From contig CAZOLR010000007.1 in NCBI GenBank assembly GCA_964580905.1, forward strand, positions 9,733 to 73,732: DNA of 64,000 nucleotides, read 5' to 3'. This stretch comes from G041228335 sp964580905 (GTDB lineage Bacteria; Pseudomonadota; Alphaproteobacteria; Puniceispirillales; UBA1172). A model generated the notes under the pieces. It saw only the letters and a program-made list of their open reading frames with translations, was not told the DNA's origin and did not search any database. A program made the translations under genes and the position numbers. Positions 1 to 9,352 of this stretch are shown piece by piece; positions within the stretch are counted from its first letter, which is position 1, and every line of letters starts with the position of its first letter.

Positions 1-542
1 AGGCGGCGATGGAAGGTTATGAAGTCGTCACCATGGAAGAAGCGGCTCCAAAAGCGGATATCGTTGTGACCGCCACCGGCAATCAGGATGTTGTCACCAT
101 CGATCACATGCGTGACATGAAAGACCGTGCCATCGTCTGCAATATCGGCCATTTCGACAACGAAATTCAGGTTGAGGCACTGTCCAATCTCAACTGGAGC
201 GAGGTCAAGCCGCAGGTGGATGAAGTGGAATTCCCCGATGGCAAGAAGATCATTCTCCTCGCCAAGGGCAGGCTGGTTAATCTTGGTTGTGCAACCGGGC
301 ATCCGTCCTTTGTGATGTCGGCTTCCTTCACCAATCAGGTGCTGGCGCAGATTGAGCTCTGGGAGCGGGCTTCGGCATATGAGAACAAGGTCTATACCCT
401 GCCGCGTCACCTCGATGAAAAGGTTGCCATGCTACACCTTGAAAAAGTGGGTGCGAAACTGACCAAACTCACGGAATCCCAGGCCGGATATATCGGGGTC
501 AGCGAGCAGGGGCCGTTTAAATCCGATCAGTATCGTTACTAG
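1..542 (+). CDS. ahcY: Adenosylhomocysteinase, C-terminal part (5' end outside window)
   Basis: C-terminal part of S-adenosylhomocysteine hydrolase, which splits S-adenosylhomocysteine into adenosine and homocysteine in the cytosolic methyl cycle. The frame is open through the left edge of the window (first full codon at base 3), so the N-terminal substrate-binding part is missing. Visible family segments are VTATGNQDV, IVCNIGHFDNEI and GCATGHPSFVMS from the NAD-binding half, and the closing FKSDQYRY. The family normally ends in K-x-D-x-Y-R-Y, which contributes to NAD binding across the tetramer. The TAG stop shares one base with the GTG proposed as the tsaE start, so the two are probably co-transcribed. 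Identity is secure; only the missing 5' part limits the entry. Confidence 0.95.
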   Translation, partial: AAMEGYEVVTMEEAAPKADIVVTATGNQDVVTIDHMRDMKDRAIVCNIGHFDNEIQVEALSNLNWSEVKPQVDEVEFPDGKKIILLAKGRLVNLGCATGHPSFVMSASFTNQVLAQIELWERASAYENKVYTLPRHLDEKVAMLHLEKVGAKLTKLTESQAGYIGVSEQGPFKSDQYRY

Positions 543-1078
543 TGCCGGTCAGCATGGCGGATGACCTGATTGAGATCGCCGCCATCCTGAGCGAGAACCC
601 TGATGCGACCTTTGCATCAGGCCAGGCACTTGCCGGGCATCTTGCCGCCGGGGATATGCTGGCACTTAAGGGTGATCTCGGGGCAGGCAAATCCACCTTC
701 GCCCGGGGGCTGATCGTTGCGGCGCTTGCCAGTAATGGCATCACGACAGAAGACATCCCGAGCCCGACTTTCACGCTGGTACAGACATATCCCTTTGCCG
801 CGGCAACAGACAAGACACGGGAGATCTGGCATATCGACTGCTGGAGACTTGAAAGCCCGGAAGAGATCCATGAGCTCGGCTTTGATGAAATTCAGGGGAA
901 GCACATTGCCCTGATCGAATGGCCGGAAAAAATAAGCGATTATATACCCCCCCATGCGCTGATCATTTCGATAGAGGAAGATCCAACCTCATCCGATAAG
1001 CGGCGCATCAGTTTTCACACCAGTGCGAGTGCCGCCGCCAGTTGGAGAGAAAAGGTTTCAGCCGCAGGGCTTCTTTGA
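542..1078 (+). CDS. tsaE: tRNA threonylcarbamoyladenosine biosynthesis ATPase TsaE
   Basis: Small P-loop ATPase of the TsaBDE complex that makes the t6A modification at position 37 of ANN-decoding tRNAs. The Walker A motif GDLGAGKST lies at residues 44-52. PSPTFTLVQ and the HIDCWRLESPEE region are typical of TsaE/YjeE, as is IEWPEKI late in the protein. At 178 residues it is slightly longer than the usual 150-160. The GTG at 542 overlaps the ahcY stop by one base. An in-frame ATG at 554 would shorten it by four residues, and no strong ribosome-binding site separates the two. It is the last gene before a 118-base gap that precedes addB. Confidence 0.93.
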   Translation: MPVSMADDLIEIAAILSENPDATFASGQALAGHLAAGDMLALKGDLGAGKSTFARGLIVAALASNGITTEDIPSPTFTLVQTYPFAAATDKTREIWHIDCWRLESPEEIHELGFDEIQGKHIALIEWPEKISDYIPPHALIISIEEDPTSSDKRRISFHTSASAAASWREKVSAAGLL

Positions 1079-1079
1079 G

Positions 1080-1099
1080 ACCTGTTCTTTCGGACAGGT
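1080..1099 (+). terminator. Hairpin after tsaE, possible weak terminator
   Basis: ACCTGT and ACAGGT form a perfect 6-bp stem around an 8-base loop, starting two bases after the tsaE stop. No T-run follows, so it is not a classical intrinsic terminator. A second small inverted repeat (GAGAG/CTCTC) sits near 1130-1145. Termination here is inference. Confidence 0.3.
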
Positions 1100-1196
1100 T
1101 GCGGGCCCTTACACGGCTTTCCATATGCGAGAGATAACTCTCTCGGGCGGGGCGATAAGGAATGGAAATCCGGGTAAATTTCCCTAGACTATATGC

Positions 1197-4184
1197 ATGA
1201 CATCACGATCAGGATGCATTCACCTAATTGAGGCAGGTCAGCCTTTTGCCGATGATCTCGTGCATGGGGTGATGGACCTTGCCAGGGATCCGGAGGATCT
1301 TGCCGACAGCGTCATTCTCCTGCCCAACCGGCGGCTTGCCAATGCGGTGCGGGGGGCGTTCCTGCGTCAGGCATCCGGCGGTGCGATGTTGTTGCCGCGC
1401 CTCATGCCGATTGGTGACATGGAGGCGGATGCCGAAGAGCTGATCATTTCAGGATGGGACAGGGATGATCTGCCGCCCGTCATCGATGCGCTGGACCGCC
1501 AGCTGCATCTGGCAAAGCTGATCCCGAAAACCGATCTCTCTCCTGCTGATATCATGGCGCTGGCCCGGGCGCTCGGGGAATTTCTTGATCAGGCGCAAAC
1601 CGCAGGATGTGACTTTGACCGGTTAAACTCTCTTGCCGAAGATGACTACGCTTCCCACTGGCAGCGTGTTCTGGCCGTACTCAGGGTGGTGACCGAATAC
1701 TGGCCGCTCAAACTTGAGGACCTTAACCGGAGTGATCCGGCGGTCTGGCGTAACGCCGCTATTCGGGCCCGGGCTGAAGCGTGGCGGGAAAAACCCCCTT
1801 CCGGTCTTGTGGTCATCGCCGGATCGACAGGGTCTGTTCCGGCCACCCAGGAATTGATGCGGGCGGTGCTCGATCTCGAACGTGGGCATGTTGTCCTTCC
1901 CGGGCTTGATATGGATATGCCGGATGAAGACTGGCAGGCTCTTCTCGGTGAGGATGAAACCGCCATCTGCCATCCGCAATATCCTCTGGCCCGTCTCATG
2001 GAGGCGCTTGGCGCTGAGCGGGATGAAGTGAAGCCATGGCCCCAATCAGCCGGGGCACCGCAAAGCACCGGCCGCAAGGCGAGACAGGCTCTTCTGCGTG
2101 AGGTTATGCGTCCGGCGGAACAGGCCGGGGCATGGCGCAAGATACCGCTAAACCGTGATGTCGGGGCGGCAAGCCTTGAGGGGCTCAGCCGGATTGATTG
2201 CCATGACCGGCGTGAAGAGGCGGAAGTTATTGCGCTTGCCATGCGGGAGGCGCTTGAAACACCGGGCCGCACCGCCACGCTGATCACGGCTGACAGGGTG
2301 TTGGCGCGGATGGTGGCAGGCGAGCTCGGGCGCTGGAATATCTCCATCAGCGACAGCGCAGGTATCCGCCTCAGCGATACCCATGAAGCGCAGTTCATCC
2401 GTCTGATCGCCGAAGCATGGACCAAAGGTTTTGCCCCGTCGCAGCTCCTGGCCATGGGATATCATCGCCTGGCATCAGCCGGTCTTGGACGGGCTGAATT
2501 CCGGCATCGGTTGCGCCAGCTTGAAATGTTTGTCCTCCGCGGCCCGCGTGTTGCCAACGGGCTTGACGGTATTGCTGAAGCGGCAGGCAGAATAAACCCT
2601 GATCTGGGGTCGTTTGTTGAACATGCCCTTATCACGCCTTTCAAGCCACTCTTGGGCTTCTCTCCCGGAGTTGAGGTGCCGCTGTCGGATTTGGTGGATG
2701 CGCTCGGGCAGGTGGCCGAACAGCTCGCCGCTGATCCCGCTGATCCCTCCCGCCCGTGGAAGGGGCAGGCAGGGGTGCGGCTTGCCCGTTTTCTGCACCG
2801 GCTGACGGTGAGCGGCAAGTCAACATATCTTACACAAGAAGACCTGCCCCCGGTACTGAGCCAGTTGATGACAGGGGAGACTGTCTATCCCGAAGAAGTG
2901 GGGCATTCCAGGCTTTCCATTCTTGGTGCGGTCGAGGCGCGGATGCAGACCGCTGATCTGGTGATACTGGGGGGGATGAATGAAGGCATCTTTCCTCCCC
3001 AGGCGCCACCTGACCCGTGGATGAGCAATACCATGCGATCAGCCTTTGGTCTGCCCCCGGCAAACTGGCGGATCGGGCTTGCCGCCCATGATGCGATGAT
3101 GGCGCTGGCCCGGCCTGAAGTGCTGATCACCCGTGCCGAAAGGGAAGATGGCAGTCCGACTGAAATTTCACGGTGGTTGAGACGGTTTGATGCCGTCCTG
3201 GATGTGGCGGGTCTCACCTGGCCTGTGCCGCCGGCATATCTTGACATGGTCCGGCAGAGGCATGTTCCGTCCGGGCCGTTGCGTCCTTGTGAACAACCAG
3301 CCCCGAAACCGCCACCGGCCTTGCGCCCCCGCCAGTATTCGGCCACCGAAATTGATACATTACAGCGTGACCCATACGCGATATATGCAAAACGCATACT
3401 CATGCTGAAACCGCTGGATCTGCTGGATCAGCTGCCTACGGTTGCTGATCGCGGCAATCTCATTCACGATGTGCTGAACATTTTCACCGATCGGTATGGT
3501 AACGGACCACTGCCCGAGGACGCCTATGACCTTCTGATCGGCATTGGTGAAGAAGAGTTCAGCACCTATCGCGGCGATCCATGGGTGAAGATTTTCTGGT
3601 TTTCCCAGTTCAGGAATATTGCCGGCTGGTGGCTCGAACAGGAAAGATCAATGGCCGGTATCTCCCGCAGGAGCATTGCCGAAAAAAAAGGAAAAACGCT
3701 TCTCTCTTTTCCGGATGGTGAGGTCACGCTTACGGCAAAGGCTGACCGGATAGATCGCATGGCTGGTGGCCGGCTGGTCGTGATAGATTACAAGACTGGC
3801 ACAATCCCCAGCCGGAGCAGTGTTGGCCGCTATCAGGCTTTGCAACTGCCGGTGGAAGCCGTCATCGCCGCCAGAGGAGGCTTCCCCGATGCCGGACCAG
3901 CTGGCCCGGTTGACCGGATCGAATACTGGCAACTCAGGGGACGCCGCCAGGAGCCTGGCAAGATTGTCGATGTCACGCCGGAAGGCGACTGGATCAGCGA
4001 TGCTGAAACGCATATCTCAGATCTGGTCCGGCGGTATGCCCTTACGGATGAGCCGTATATTTCGGAACCGGATGCGGCCCGGGCCAGTCCGTACAGCCCC
4101 TATAAACATCTGGCGCGGGTTGGCGAATGGTCACGCCTGAGCGCACATTTAAGCGCCAGTTCCGATGAAGGGGATGAGCGATGA
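1197..4184 (+). CDS. addB: Double-strand break repair protein AddB (helicase-like/nuclease subunit)
   Basis: AddB subunit of the AddAB helicase-nuclease, which resects double-strand DNA ends and loads RecA for recombination. The length of 995 residues and the opening SVILLPNRRLANAVR are those of the alphaproteobacterial AddB family. An inactivated helicase-type core carries LVVIAGSTGSVPATQ, and ADLVILGGMNEGIFPP is a strong family segment near residue 585. The C-terminal PD-(D/E)xK nuclease domain is shown by RLVVIDYKTGTIPS near residue 860. The ATG at 1197 follows a possible -10-like TAGACTAT with no clear ribosome-binding site, so the start is somewhat uncertain. The stop overlaps addA in an ATGA, indicating translational coupling of the two subunits. 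Confidence 0.93.
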   Translation: MTSRSGCIHLIEAGQPFADDLVHGVMDLARDPEDLADSVILLPNRRLANAVRGAFLRQASGGAMLLPRLMPIGDMEADAEELIISGWDRDDLPPVIDALDRQLHLAKLIPKTDLSPADIMALARALGEFLDQAQTAGCDFDRLNSLAEDDYASHWQRVLAVLRVVTEYWPLKLEDLNRSDPAVWRNAAIRARAEAWREKPPSGLVVIAGSTGSVPATQELMRAVLDLERGHVVLPGLDMDMPDEDWQALLGEDETAICHPQYPLARLMEALGAERDEVKPWPQSAGAPQSTGRKARQALLREVMRPAEQAGAWRKIPLNRDVGAASLEGLSRIDCHDRREEAEVIALAMREALETPGRTATLITADRVLARMVAGELGRWNISISDSAGIRLSDTHEAQFIRLIAEAWTKGFAPSQLLAMGYHRLASAGLGRAEFRHRLRQLEMFVLRGPRVANGLDGIAEAAGRINPDLGSFVEHALITPFKPLLGFSPGVEVPLSDLVDALGQVAEQLAADPADPSRPWKGQAGVRLARFLHRLTVSGKSTYLTQEDLPPVLSQLMTGETVYPEEVGHSRLSILGAVEARMQTADLVILGGMNEGIFPPQAPPDPWMSNTMRSAFGLPPANWRIGLAAHDAMMALARPEVLITRAEREDGSPTEISRWLRRFDAVLDVAGLTWPVPPAYLDMVRQRHVPSGPLRPCEQPAPKPPPALRPRQYSATEIDTLQRDPYAIYAKRILMLKPLDLLDQLPTVADRGNLIHDVLNIFTDRYGNGPLPEDAYDLLIGIGEEEFSTYRGDPWVKIFWFSQFRNIAGWWLEQERSMAGISRRSIAEKKGKTLLSFPDGEVTLTAKADRIDRMAGGRLVVIDYKTGTIPSRSSVGRYQALQLPVEAVIAARGGFPDAGPAGPVDRIEYWQLRGRRQEPGKIVDVTPEGDWISDAETHISDLVRRYALTDEPYISEPDAARASPYSPYKHLARVGEWSRLSAHLSASSDEGDER

Positions 4185-7100
4185 AAAGCGCATCAGGCCA
4201 GGACCGGAGAGAGGTGATCGCCGCCGCCACCAGAGCCCAGCATGCGGCCGCGGACCCGCAGTCTTCGGTATGGGTTTCCGCCAATGCCGGAACAGGAAAG
4301 ACGCGGGTGCTGACCAACCGGATATTGCGCCTTCTTCTGGGTGGGGCGCGAGCCGCAGATATTCTCGCAGTGACCTATACGAGAGCCGCCGCCGCCGAAA
4401 TGCGGAACCGGCTTTATGACAGTCTTTCGACATGGGCCGTGACCGATGAAAGCAAACTGATTGAATCTGTTCGCCAAATCGGGGTTGAGCGGCCAACCCA
4501 GGGCCAGATTTCACGTGCCCGTCAGCTTTTCGCCCTTCTGCTGGATGATCCGGTCGGATTGAGGATTGAGACTGTGCACGCCTTTGCCCAGTCGGTTCTG
4601 CGGCGGTTTCCTGTTGAGGCGGGTATCCAGCCGTATTTTGATCTGGCCACCACAAGCCAGATCAAGACCCTGCGCATGGACGTCGCGGAAGAGATCATGC
4701 GATCGGATGATCCCCTGATTGTCAGCGCGCTTTCTCAACTGGCGCAGGATATCGGGCAGGATGAGTTGATGAGCCTGACCGATAAAATGTTCAGATATGC
4801 TGAATTCATGGCCGCTATCGCGAATAACCCGGCAGAGGTGAAGCGCAAACTGTTTAAAGCACTGGATGTGCCCGACGCGGCTGATGACCCGGCAAAGGCC
4901 ATGGAACAGTTGCGTAAAGATGCCGCGGAACTTGACGCGCAACGTAAAGACAGGCTCACCCGCCTGGCCACGGCATATGAGACAGGATCAGATAAGGAAA
5001 TTGAAAAAGCACAGAAACTGCGGGCATGGATGGAACTGGACGGGCCAGCCCGCGCCGATGCGCTTGAAGACATTGCAAGGATATTCCTGACCCTGAAAGG
5101 TGTGCCGCAAAAGAGCCTTGTCAACAAACCGGTTCAGAAGACTTTCCCTGATGCGATGGAAATCGCTGAAGCCGAGGCCATGCGGTTTGAACATGTCTCA
5201 GGTCAGATGAACGGCATTCAAACGGCGGAACGAAGCTTTCCCCTTTTCCAGATCGCCGAGGCAATGTCGCGCGGCTACCGGAAGCGGAAAATCCGTGCCG
5301 GGCTGATGGATTACGATGATCTGATCACGGATACCATGCGCCTGCTTGAAGCTGATGGTGCCGCCGCCTGGGTGAGGTACAAACTTGATGAAGGTATCTC
5401 GCATATCCTGATCGATGAAGCGCAGGACACCAGCCCTGACCAGTGGCGCATATTATCTCGTCTGGCCGCGGAATTCTTTACGGGAGATGATGACACCCGC
5501 GAGGGCCAGCCGGGCAGAAGCCTTTTTTCCGTAGGTGATTACAAACAGTCGATCTACAGTTTTCAGGGCGCGGAACCTGATCTTTTCCATGACCAGGAAA
5601 AGACGTTCCGCCAACATGCGATAACGGCGCGTAAACCGTTTCAACGGGTTGATCTGGACACATCCTTCCGGAGCACGGGGCCGGTCCTGCAACTTGTTGA
5701 TCAGGTGATCGGGGCTTCACCCCCAGAAATTGCAACTAAAACAGATCAGGACAAAGACAACCCGGAGAACGCCCGGGGTAGTGCCGCCTTACTGGGGATC
5801 GGGCAGGCGGTTACCCATGGTATCAGCCGTATCGGTGACAGTGGATTTGTCACTTTGCTTGACCCGATATCATCTGATGATGACCCGGCCAGCCCGCCAC
5901 CTGAACTGATCATGGCAAGGCAGATTGTGGATGTACTGAAATCATGGATCGGTAAGCGGTTCCTGCCGGCAAAAGGACGGGTGATGCGGCCGGAGGATAT
6001 TCTCATTCTTGTTCGCAAGCGCAAGGGATTTGCCCAGATACTCGACCGTGAGATCCGGCTTGCCGGACTGCCGCTGGCGGGGGCGGACAGGGTGCGGCTG
6101 AGGGATGATATCGCGGTGACGGACCTGATCGCGCTTGGCCGGGTCATGATGCTTCCCGAAGATGATCTGACCCTGGCCGCCGTGCTCAAATCACCGCTGT
6201 TTGGTTTTGATGACAGCCATATTTTCAGGCTTGCCCATGACCGGGGGGAGGCGAGACTTTTTCAGCGTCTTGCTGCGATAGCGGCAGAGGATCCGGTCTA
6301 TGATCGTGCCCATGAAAAACTGCTTTCAATGATGGGGCGGGCGGAAAGCCTGCGACCGTATGAGTTTTACCGGTCTGTTCTCGATACCGGAACCCGCAAG
6401 GCCTTTTCATCGCGACTTGGTGCCCATGTTATGGATGTGCTGGCTGAATTTCTCGACGCCGCCCGCCAGTATGAAAGCCTGCATCCGCCAAGCCTTCTCG
6501 GGTTTGTTGAAACCATGGAAACAACGGATGATGAAGTCAGGCGGGAAAGCCTGACGAGAGGCAGCAGTGAGATCCGGATGATGACGATCCATGGCGCCAA
6601 AGGCCTTGAAGCCCCGGTGATCGTCCTGCCTGATACCCTGACTGCTCGCCGGGTGGCTGATCCGATTGTACCTGTTGTGTTTGAAGATATGGAATTTCCC
6701 CTGCTTCCGTCCAGATCAGGGCGTATCTGCGATATTATCGGAGCCGCGGATCAGGCCAGGAAGCAAAAGCAGGATGAGGAAGAAAACAGACTTCTTTATG
6801 TGGCTCTGACCCGGGCCGAAGATGGTCTTCTGGTCACCGGATATGAGGCTAAATCCCGGCGCATGATGGATGGCAGCTGGTATGAGAAGATTGCCCGGGC
6901 CATGGACGGGCTGAATGCCGGGACCTGCACGGAAGCCGGACTTCGGGGGGTGACCCTTACCTCAGCCCAGAAAGAAGATGCTGAAGCCGACAGCCGCAAG
7001 GATCCGGCGCCGCCAGCCACCCCCCGGCCGGACTGGCTTGAGAAGATGGCGCCGGACGAGGAAACACCGCCAAGGCCGCTTGCCCCGTCTTCTTATTTCT

Positions 7101-7648
7101 CTCCGGAACAGCCTGCCTCTCCTGGTGGTGATGCCAGACGACGCGCCATGCTGAGGGGAAGCCTTGTGCATCGGCTTCTGGAATTGCTCCCCCGCCATGA
7201 AGGGGAGGCAAGGGAACGTGCTGCGGCGCGGATACTCGCTGCAATCAACACAGATATTCTGTCACCTGCGGATGCTGAAAAGGCGCTTGCCGATGCCACA
7301 CGCGTTATGGCTGATCCTTCCCTCAGAGATATCTTTCATGAAAATGCACGCGCCGAAGTACCGGTTTCAGGTCTTGTAGGTAAGCAGGTGGTGACCGGCG
7401 TCATTGACCGGCTGAGAGTGACGGACAAAACAGTCACGCTGGTGGACTTCAAGACCGGCCAGCCACCACAGGAAAAACTGCCGCCGTATTTTCTCGCACA
7501 GATGGGGCTTTATGCCGAACTTCTCCGCAAGATCTGGCCAAACCGTCAGATAAGGGCCGGTTTTGTTTTCACCGAAGACGGTTCTGTCCATTGGTGTGAT
7601 TCGGCAGATCTGGCCGATGCTGTCAGGGGAATGGGCCTTGGATCTTGA
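4181..7648 (+). CDS. addA: Double-strand break repair helicase AddA
   Basis: AddA, the ATP-driven 3'-5' helicase and nuclease subunit of AddAB. This UvrD-type superfamily 1 protein has Walker A SANAGTGKT at residues 33-41, an early motif with TYTRAAAAEM, Walker B ILIDEAQDTSPDQW near residue 410, and FSVGDYKQSIYSFQGA. Further helicase motifs are MTIHGAKGLEAPVIVLPD and LLYVALTRAEDGL. The C-terminal PD-(D/E)xK nuclease centre is VTLVDFKTGQPP near residue 1085. The length of 1155 residues is normal for alphaproteobacterial AddA. It starts at the ATGA shared with addB. Its last codons carry a good promoter match for the downstream trxA gene. Confidence 0.95.
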   Translation: MKSASGQDRREVIAAATRAQHAAADPQSSVWVSANAGTGKTRVLTNRILRLLLGGARAADILAVTYTRAAAAEMRNRLYDSLSTWAVTDESKLIESVRQIGVERPTQGQISRARQLFALLLDDPVGLRIETVHAFAQSVLRRFPVEAGIQPYFDLATTSQIKTLRMDVAEEIMRSDDPLIVSALSQLAQDIGQDELMSLTDKMFRYAEFMAAIANNPAEVKRKLFKALDVPDAADDPAKAMEQLRKDAAELDAQRKDRLTRLATAYETGSDKEIEKAQKLRAWMELDGPARADALEDIARIFLTLKGVPQKSLVNKPVQKTFPDAMEIAEAEAMRFEHVSGQMNGIQTAERSFPLFQIAEAMSRGYRKRKIRAGLMDYDDLITDTMRLLEADGAAAWVRYKLDEGISHILIDEAQDTSPDQWRILSRLAAEFFTGDDDTREGQPGRSLFSVGDYKQSIYSFQGAEPDLFHDQEKTFRQHAITARKPFQRVDLDTSFRSTGPVLQLVDQVIGASPPEIATKTDQDKDNPENARGSAALLGIGQAVTHGISRIGDSGFVTLLDPISSDDDPASPPPELIMARQIVDVLKSWIGKRFLPAKGRVMRPEDILILVRKRKGFAQILDREIRLAGLPLAGADRVRLRDDIAVTDLIALGRVMMLPEDDLTLAAVLKSPLFGFDDSHIFRLAHDRGEARLFQRLAAIAAEDPVYDRAHEKLLSMMGRAESLRPYEFYRSVLDTGTRKAFSSRLGAHVMDVLAEFLDAARQYESLHPPSLLGFVETMETTDDEVRRESLTRGSSEIRMMTIHGAKGLEAPVIVLPDTLTARRVADPIVPVVFEDMEFPLLPSRSGRICDIIGAADQARKQKQDEEENRLLYVALTRAEDGLLVTGYEAKSRRMMDGSWYEKIARAMDGLNAGTCTEAGLRGVTLTSAQKEDAEADSRKDPAPPATPRPDWLEKMAPDEETPPRPLAPSSYFSPEQPASPGGDARRRAMLRGSLVHRLLELLPRHEGEARERAAARILAAINTDILSPADAEKALADATRVMADPSLRDIFHENARAEVPVSGLVGKQVVTGVIDRLRVTDKTVTLVDFKTGQPPQEKLPPYFLAQMGLYAELLRKIWPNRQIRAGFVFTEDGSVHWCDSADLADAVRGMGLGS

Positions 7649-7673
7649 CGCTTGAGAAGGCAGTTCTTACATT
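7645..7673 (+). promoter_or_regulatory. Candidate sigma-70 promoter of trxA
   Basis: TTGACG (7645-7650, five of six consensus bases) and TACATT (7668-7673, four of six) are separated by exactly 17 bases and lie 32 bases before the trxA ATG. The -35 box overlaps the addA stop codon. This is a consensus match only. Confidence 0.45.
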
Positions 7674-7704
7674 GTTCATAGAACTAATTTTTTGGAGATC
7701 TGTC

Positions 7705-8025
7705 ATGCCTACAACCAAGACCACCGATGCTGATTTTGCTGCCGATGTGCTCCAGTCCGACAAGCCGGTCCTGGTTGATTTCTGGGCCGAATGGTGCGGC
7801 CCGTGCAAGGCAATCGGCCCGGCCCTTGAAGAAATTGCTGACGAGATGACGGATAAGGTGAAAATCGTCAAACTCAATATTGATGAAAATCCTGCAACAC
7901 CTCAACAGTATGGTGTCCGCGGCATTCCCACCTTGCTTATCTTCGAAAATGGCCAGGTCAAGGCGGAGAAGATCGGCGCCCTGCCGAAAAGCAAACTCAG
8001 CGAATGGGTTGAAGAATCCATCTGA
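7705..8025 (+). CDS. trxA: Thioredoxin
   Basis: Cytosolic thioredoxin, the general dithiol-disulfide reductant re-reduced by thioredoxin reductase. The active site WAEWCGPCK is intact, and the fold-defining cis-proline is in GIPTLLIFENGQ. The length of 106 residues is standard. The ATG at 7705 was chosen because GGAG lies 8 bases upstream and the family N-terminus starts there; the open frame extends further back only to a TTG inside the addA end. It has its own candidate promoter and converges on folC, whose stop is 9 bases away. Proximity to addA is typical of alphaproteobacterial chromosomes and does not imply a shared function. Confidence 0.96.
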   Translation: MPTTKTTDADFAADVLQSDKPVLVDFWAEWCGPCKAIGPALEEIADEMTDKVKIVKLNIDENPATPQQYGVRGIPTLLIFENGQVKAEKIGALPKSKLSEWVEESI

Positions 8026-8034
8026 ACAGTGCCC

Positions 8035-9348
8035 TTATCGGGGCAATGTTCCGTTCGCATCCAGCACATGCCCTGCAAGGTAGAGTGATCCGGCAATAAC
8101 GACATTGCACGGCTTTGTCGCGCTGATGGCGGCGGCCTTTTCAAGGGCATCTTCAATACCCGTGGCTGTTTGGGCTTCAATGCCGCAATCTCGTGCGGCT
8201 TCGGCCATGGTGATGGCGTTAAGGCTTGCGTCTTGTCCCGGAATGGTCAGGGTTATCGCGGTGACGACAGATGCTTTCAGCTGGTCCAGAAAATCACGCG
8301 GGGGCCGCGTGTTGAGCGCACCGGTCACAAGTATCCAGGGTTTATCGGAAATCTGATGTAAGGTTGCGGCAAGCGCACGTGCACCATGGGCGTTATGGGC
8401 GCCATCAAGCCAGAGCTGGCATCCATCCGGCAGGTATGACAACAGCCTGCCTTCGGCCAGATGCTGAACCCGGCCCGGCCAGCTGGCCCGGGCGAGCCCT
8501 TTCGCGATCGTGGTATCATCTATGTCAGGAAAGCAGGAGGCAATAACTGCCGCCGCAAGGCTTGCATTATCCTGCTGGTGCGGGCCCATAAGGCCGAGTT
8601 GTTCAGCTTTAATCCGGCGTGTGCCGATACGTATATCAATGCCTTCGCGCGGATGATCTTGCGTAAAGCCCATCCCCGGGGCGATAAGACGGGCGCTGAG
8701 ACGTTGCGCTTCGCTGTCAAGAACGGCGGTGGCCTCTTTATCCTGAATAGCGCTGAAGACAGGGGTTTCCGGACGCATGATGCCCGCCTTTTCAAAAGCG
8801 ATGGCCTTGAGGCTGTTGCCAAGGAAATGTTCATGATCCCGGGCAATCGGTGTGATGACCGTCGCCAGCGGGCGCGGGATAACGTTGGTTGAATCCGCCC
8901 GTCCGCCTAATCCGGTTTCGAGAAGGACAATATCAGCTTCTGTCCGGGAAAAGGCCAGCATGGCGGCGGCGGTCGTCACCTCGAAAAAGGTAATCGGGTC
9001 ATCTCCATTGATGCTTTCAATCTCTTCAAGTAAGGCAGCCAGATCCGTATCACTGATCAGCTGGCCTGCAAGGCGGATTCTTTCATGAAAACGCACCAGA
9101 TGTGGCGAAGTATAGGCATGAACCCTGAGACCGGCTTCCTCAAGAATGGCGCGGAGAAAGGCGAGTACCGAGCCCTTTCCGTTTGTCCCCGCCAGATGAA
9201 TGACCGGCGGCAGGTTCAGATGCGGATGGCCACATTTTTCAAGAATACCGAAGGTGCGGTCAAGCCCCAGATCAATCAGTTTCGGGTGCAGGTTCGAAAG
9301 CCTGTCAAGGGCGCGGTTGACGGCGCTGAGATTGTCGTCATGTTGCAT
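8035..9348 (-). CDS. folC: Bifunctional folylpolyglutamate synthase/dihydrofolate synthase
   Basis: Mur-ligase-like enzyme that adds glutamate to dihydropteroate (giving dihydrofolate) and then further glutamates to folates, using ATP in the cytosol. The P-loop HLAGTNGKGS is at residues 51-60. TSPHLVRFHERI is the classic folate-binding segment, LLETGLGGRADSTN follows, and LWLDGAHNAHGARAL marks the C-terminal glutamate-ligase domain. The length of 437 residues is usual. It is the last gene of the leftward run: the accD stop lies 4 bases before its ATG, which suggests translational coupling. Adjacency of accD and folC is common in Proteobacteria. Confidence 0.95.
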   Translation of the reverse strand: MQHDDNLSAVNRALDRLSNLHPKLIDLGLDRTFGILEKCGHPHLNLPPVIHLAGTNGKGSVLAFLRAILEEAGLRVHAYTSPHLVRFHERIRLAGQLISDTDLAALLEEIESINGDDPITFFEVTTAAAMLAFSRTEADIVLLETGLGGRADSTNVIPRPLATVITPIARDHEHFLGNSLKAIAFEKAGIMRPETPVFSAIQDKEATAVLDSEAQRLSARLIAPGMGFTQDHPREGIDIRIGTRRIKAEQLGLMGPHQQDNASLAAAVIASCFPDIDDTTIAKGLARASWPGRVQHLAEGRLLSYLPDGCQLWLDGAHNAHGARALAATLHQISDKPWILVTGALNTRPPRDFLDQLKASVVTAITLTIPGQDASLNAITMAEAARDCGIEAQTATGIEDALEKAAAISATKPCNVVIAGSLYLAGHVLDANGTLPR

Positions 9349-9352
9349 GATG

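Noticed and set aside
7645..7704. Extended N-terminus of thioredoxin from a TTG
   Set aside because: The extension lies over the candidate promoter and addA stop; the ATG at 7705 has a proper ribosome-binding site and the standard N-terminus.
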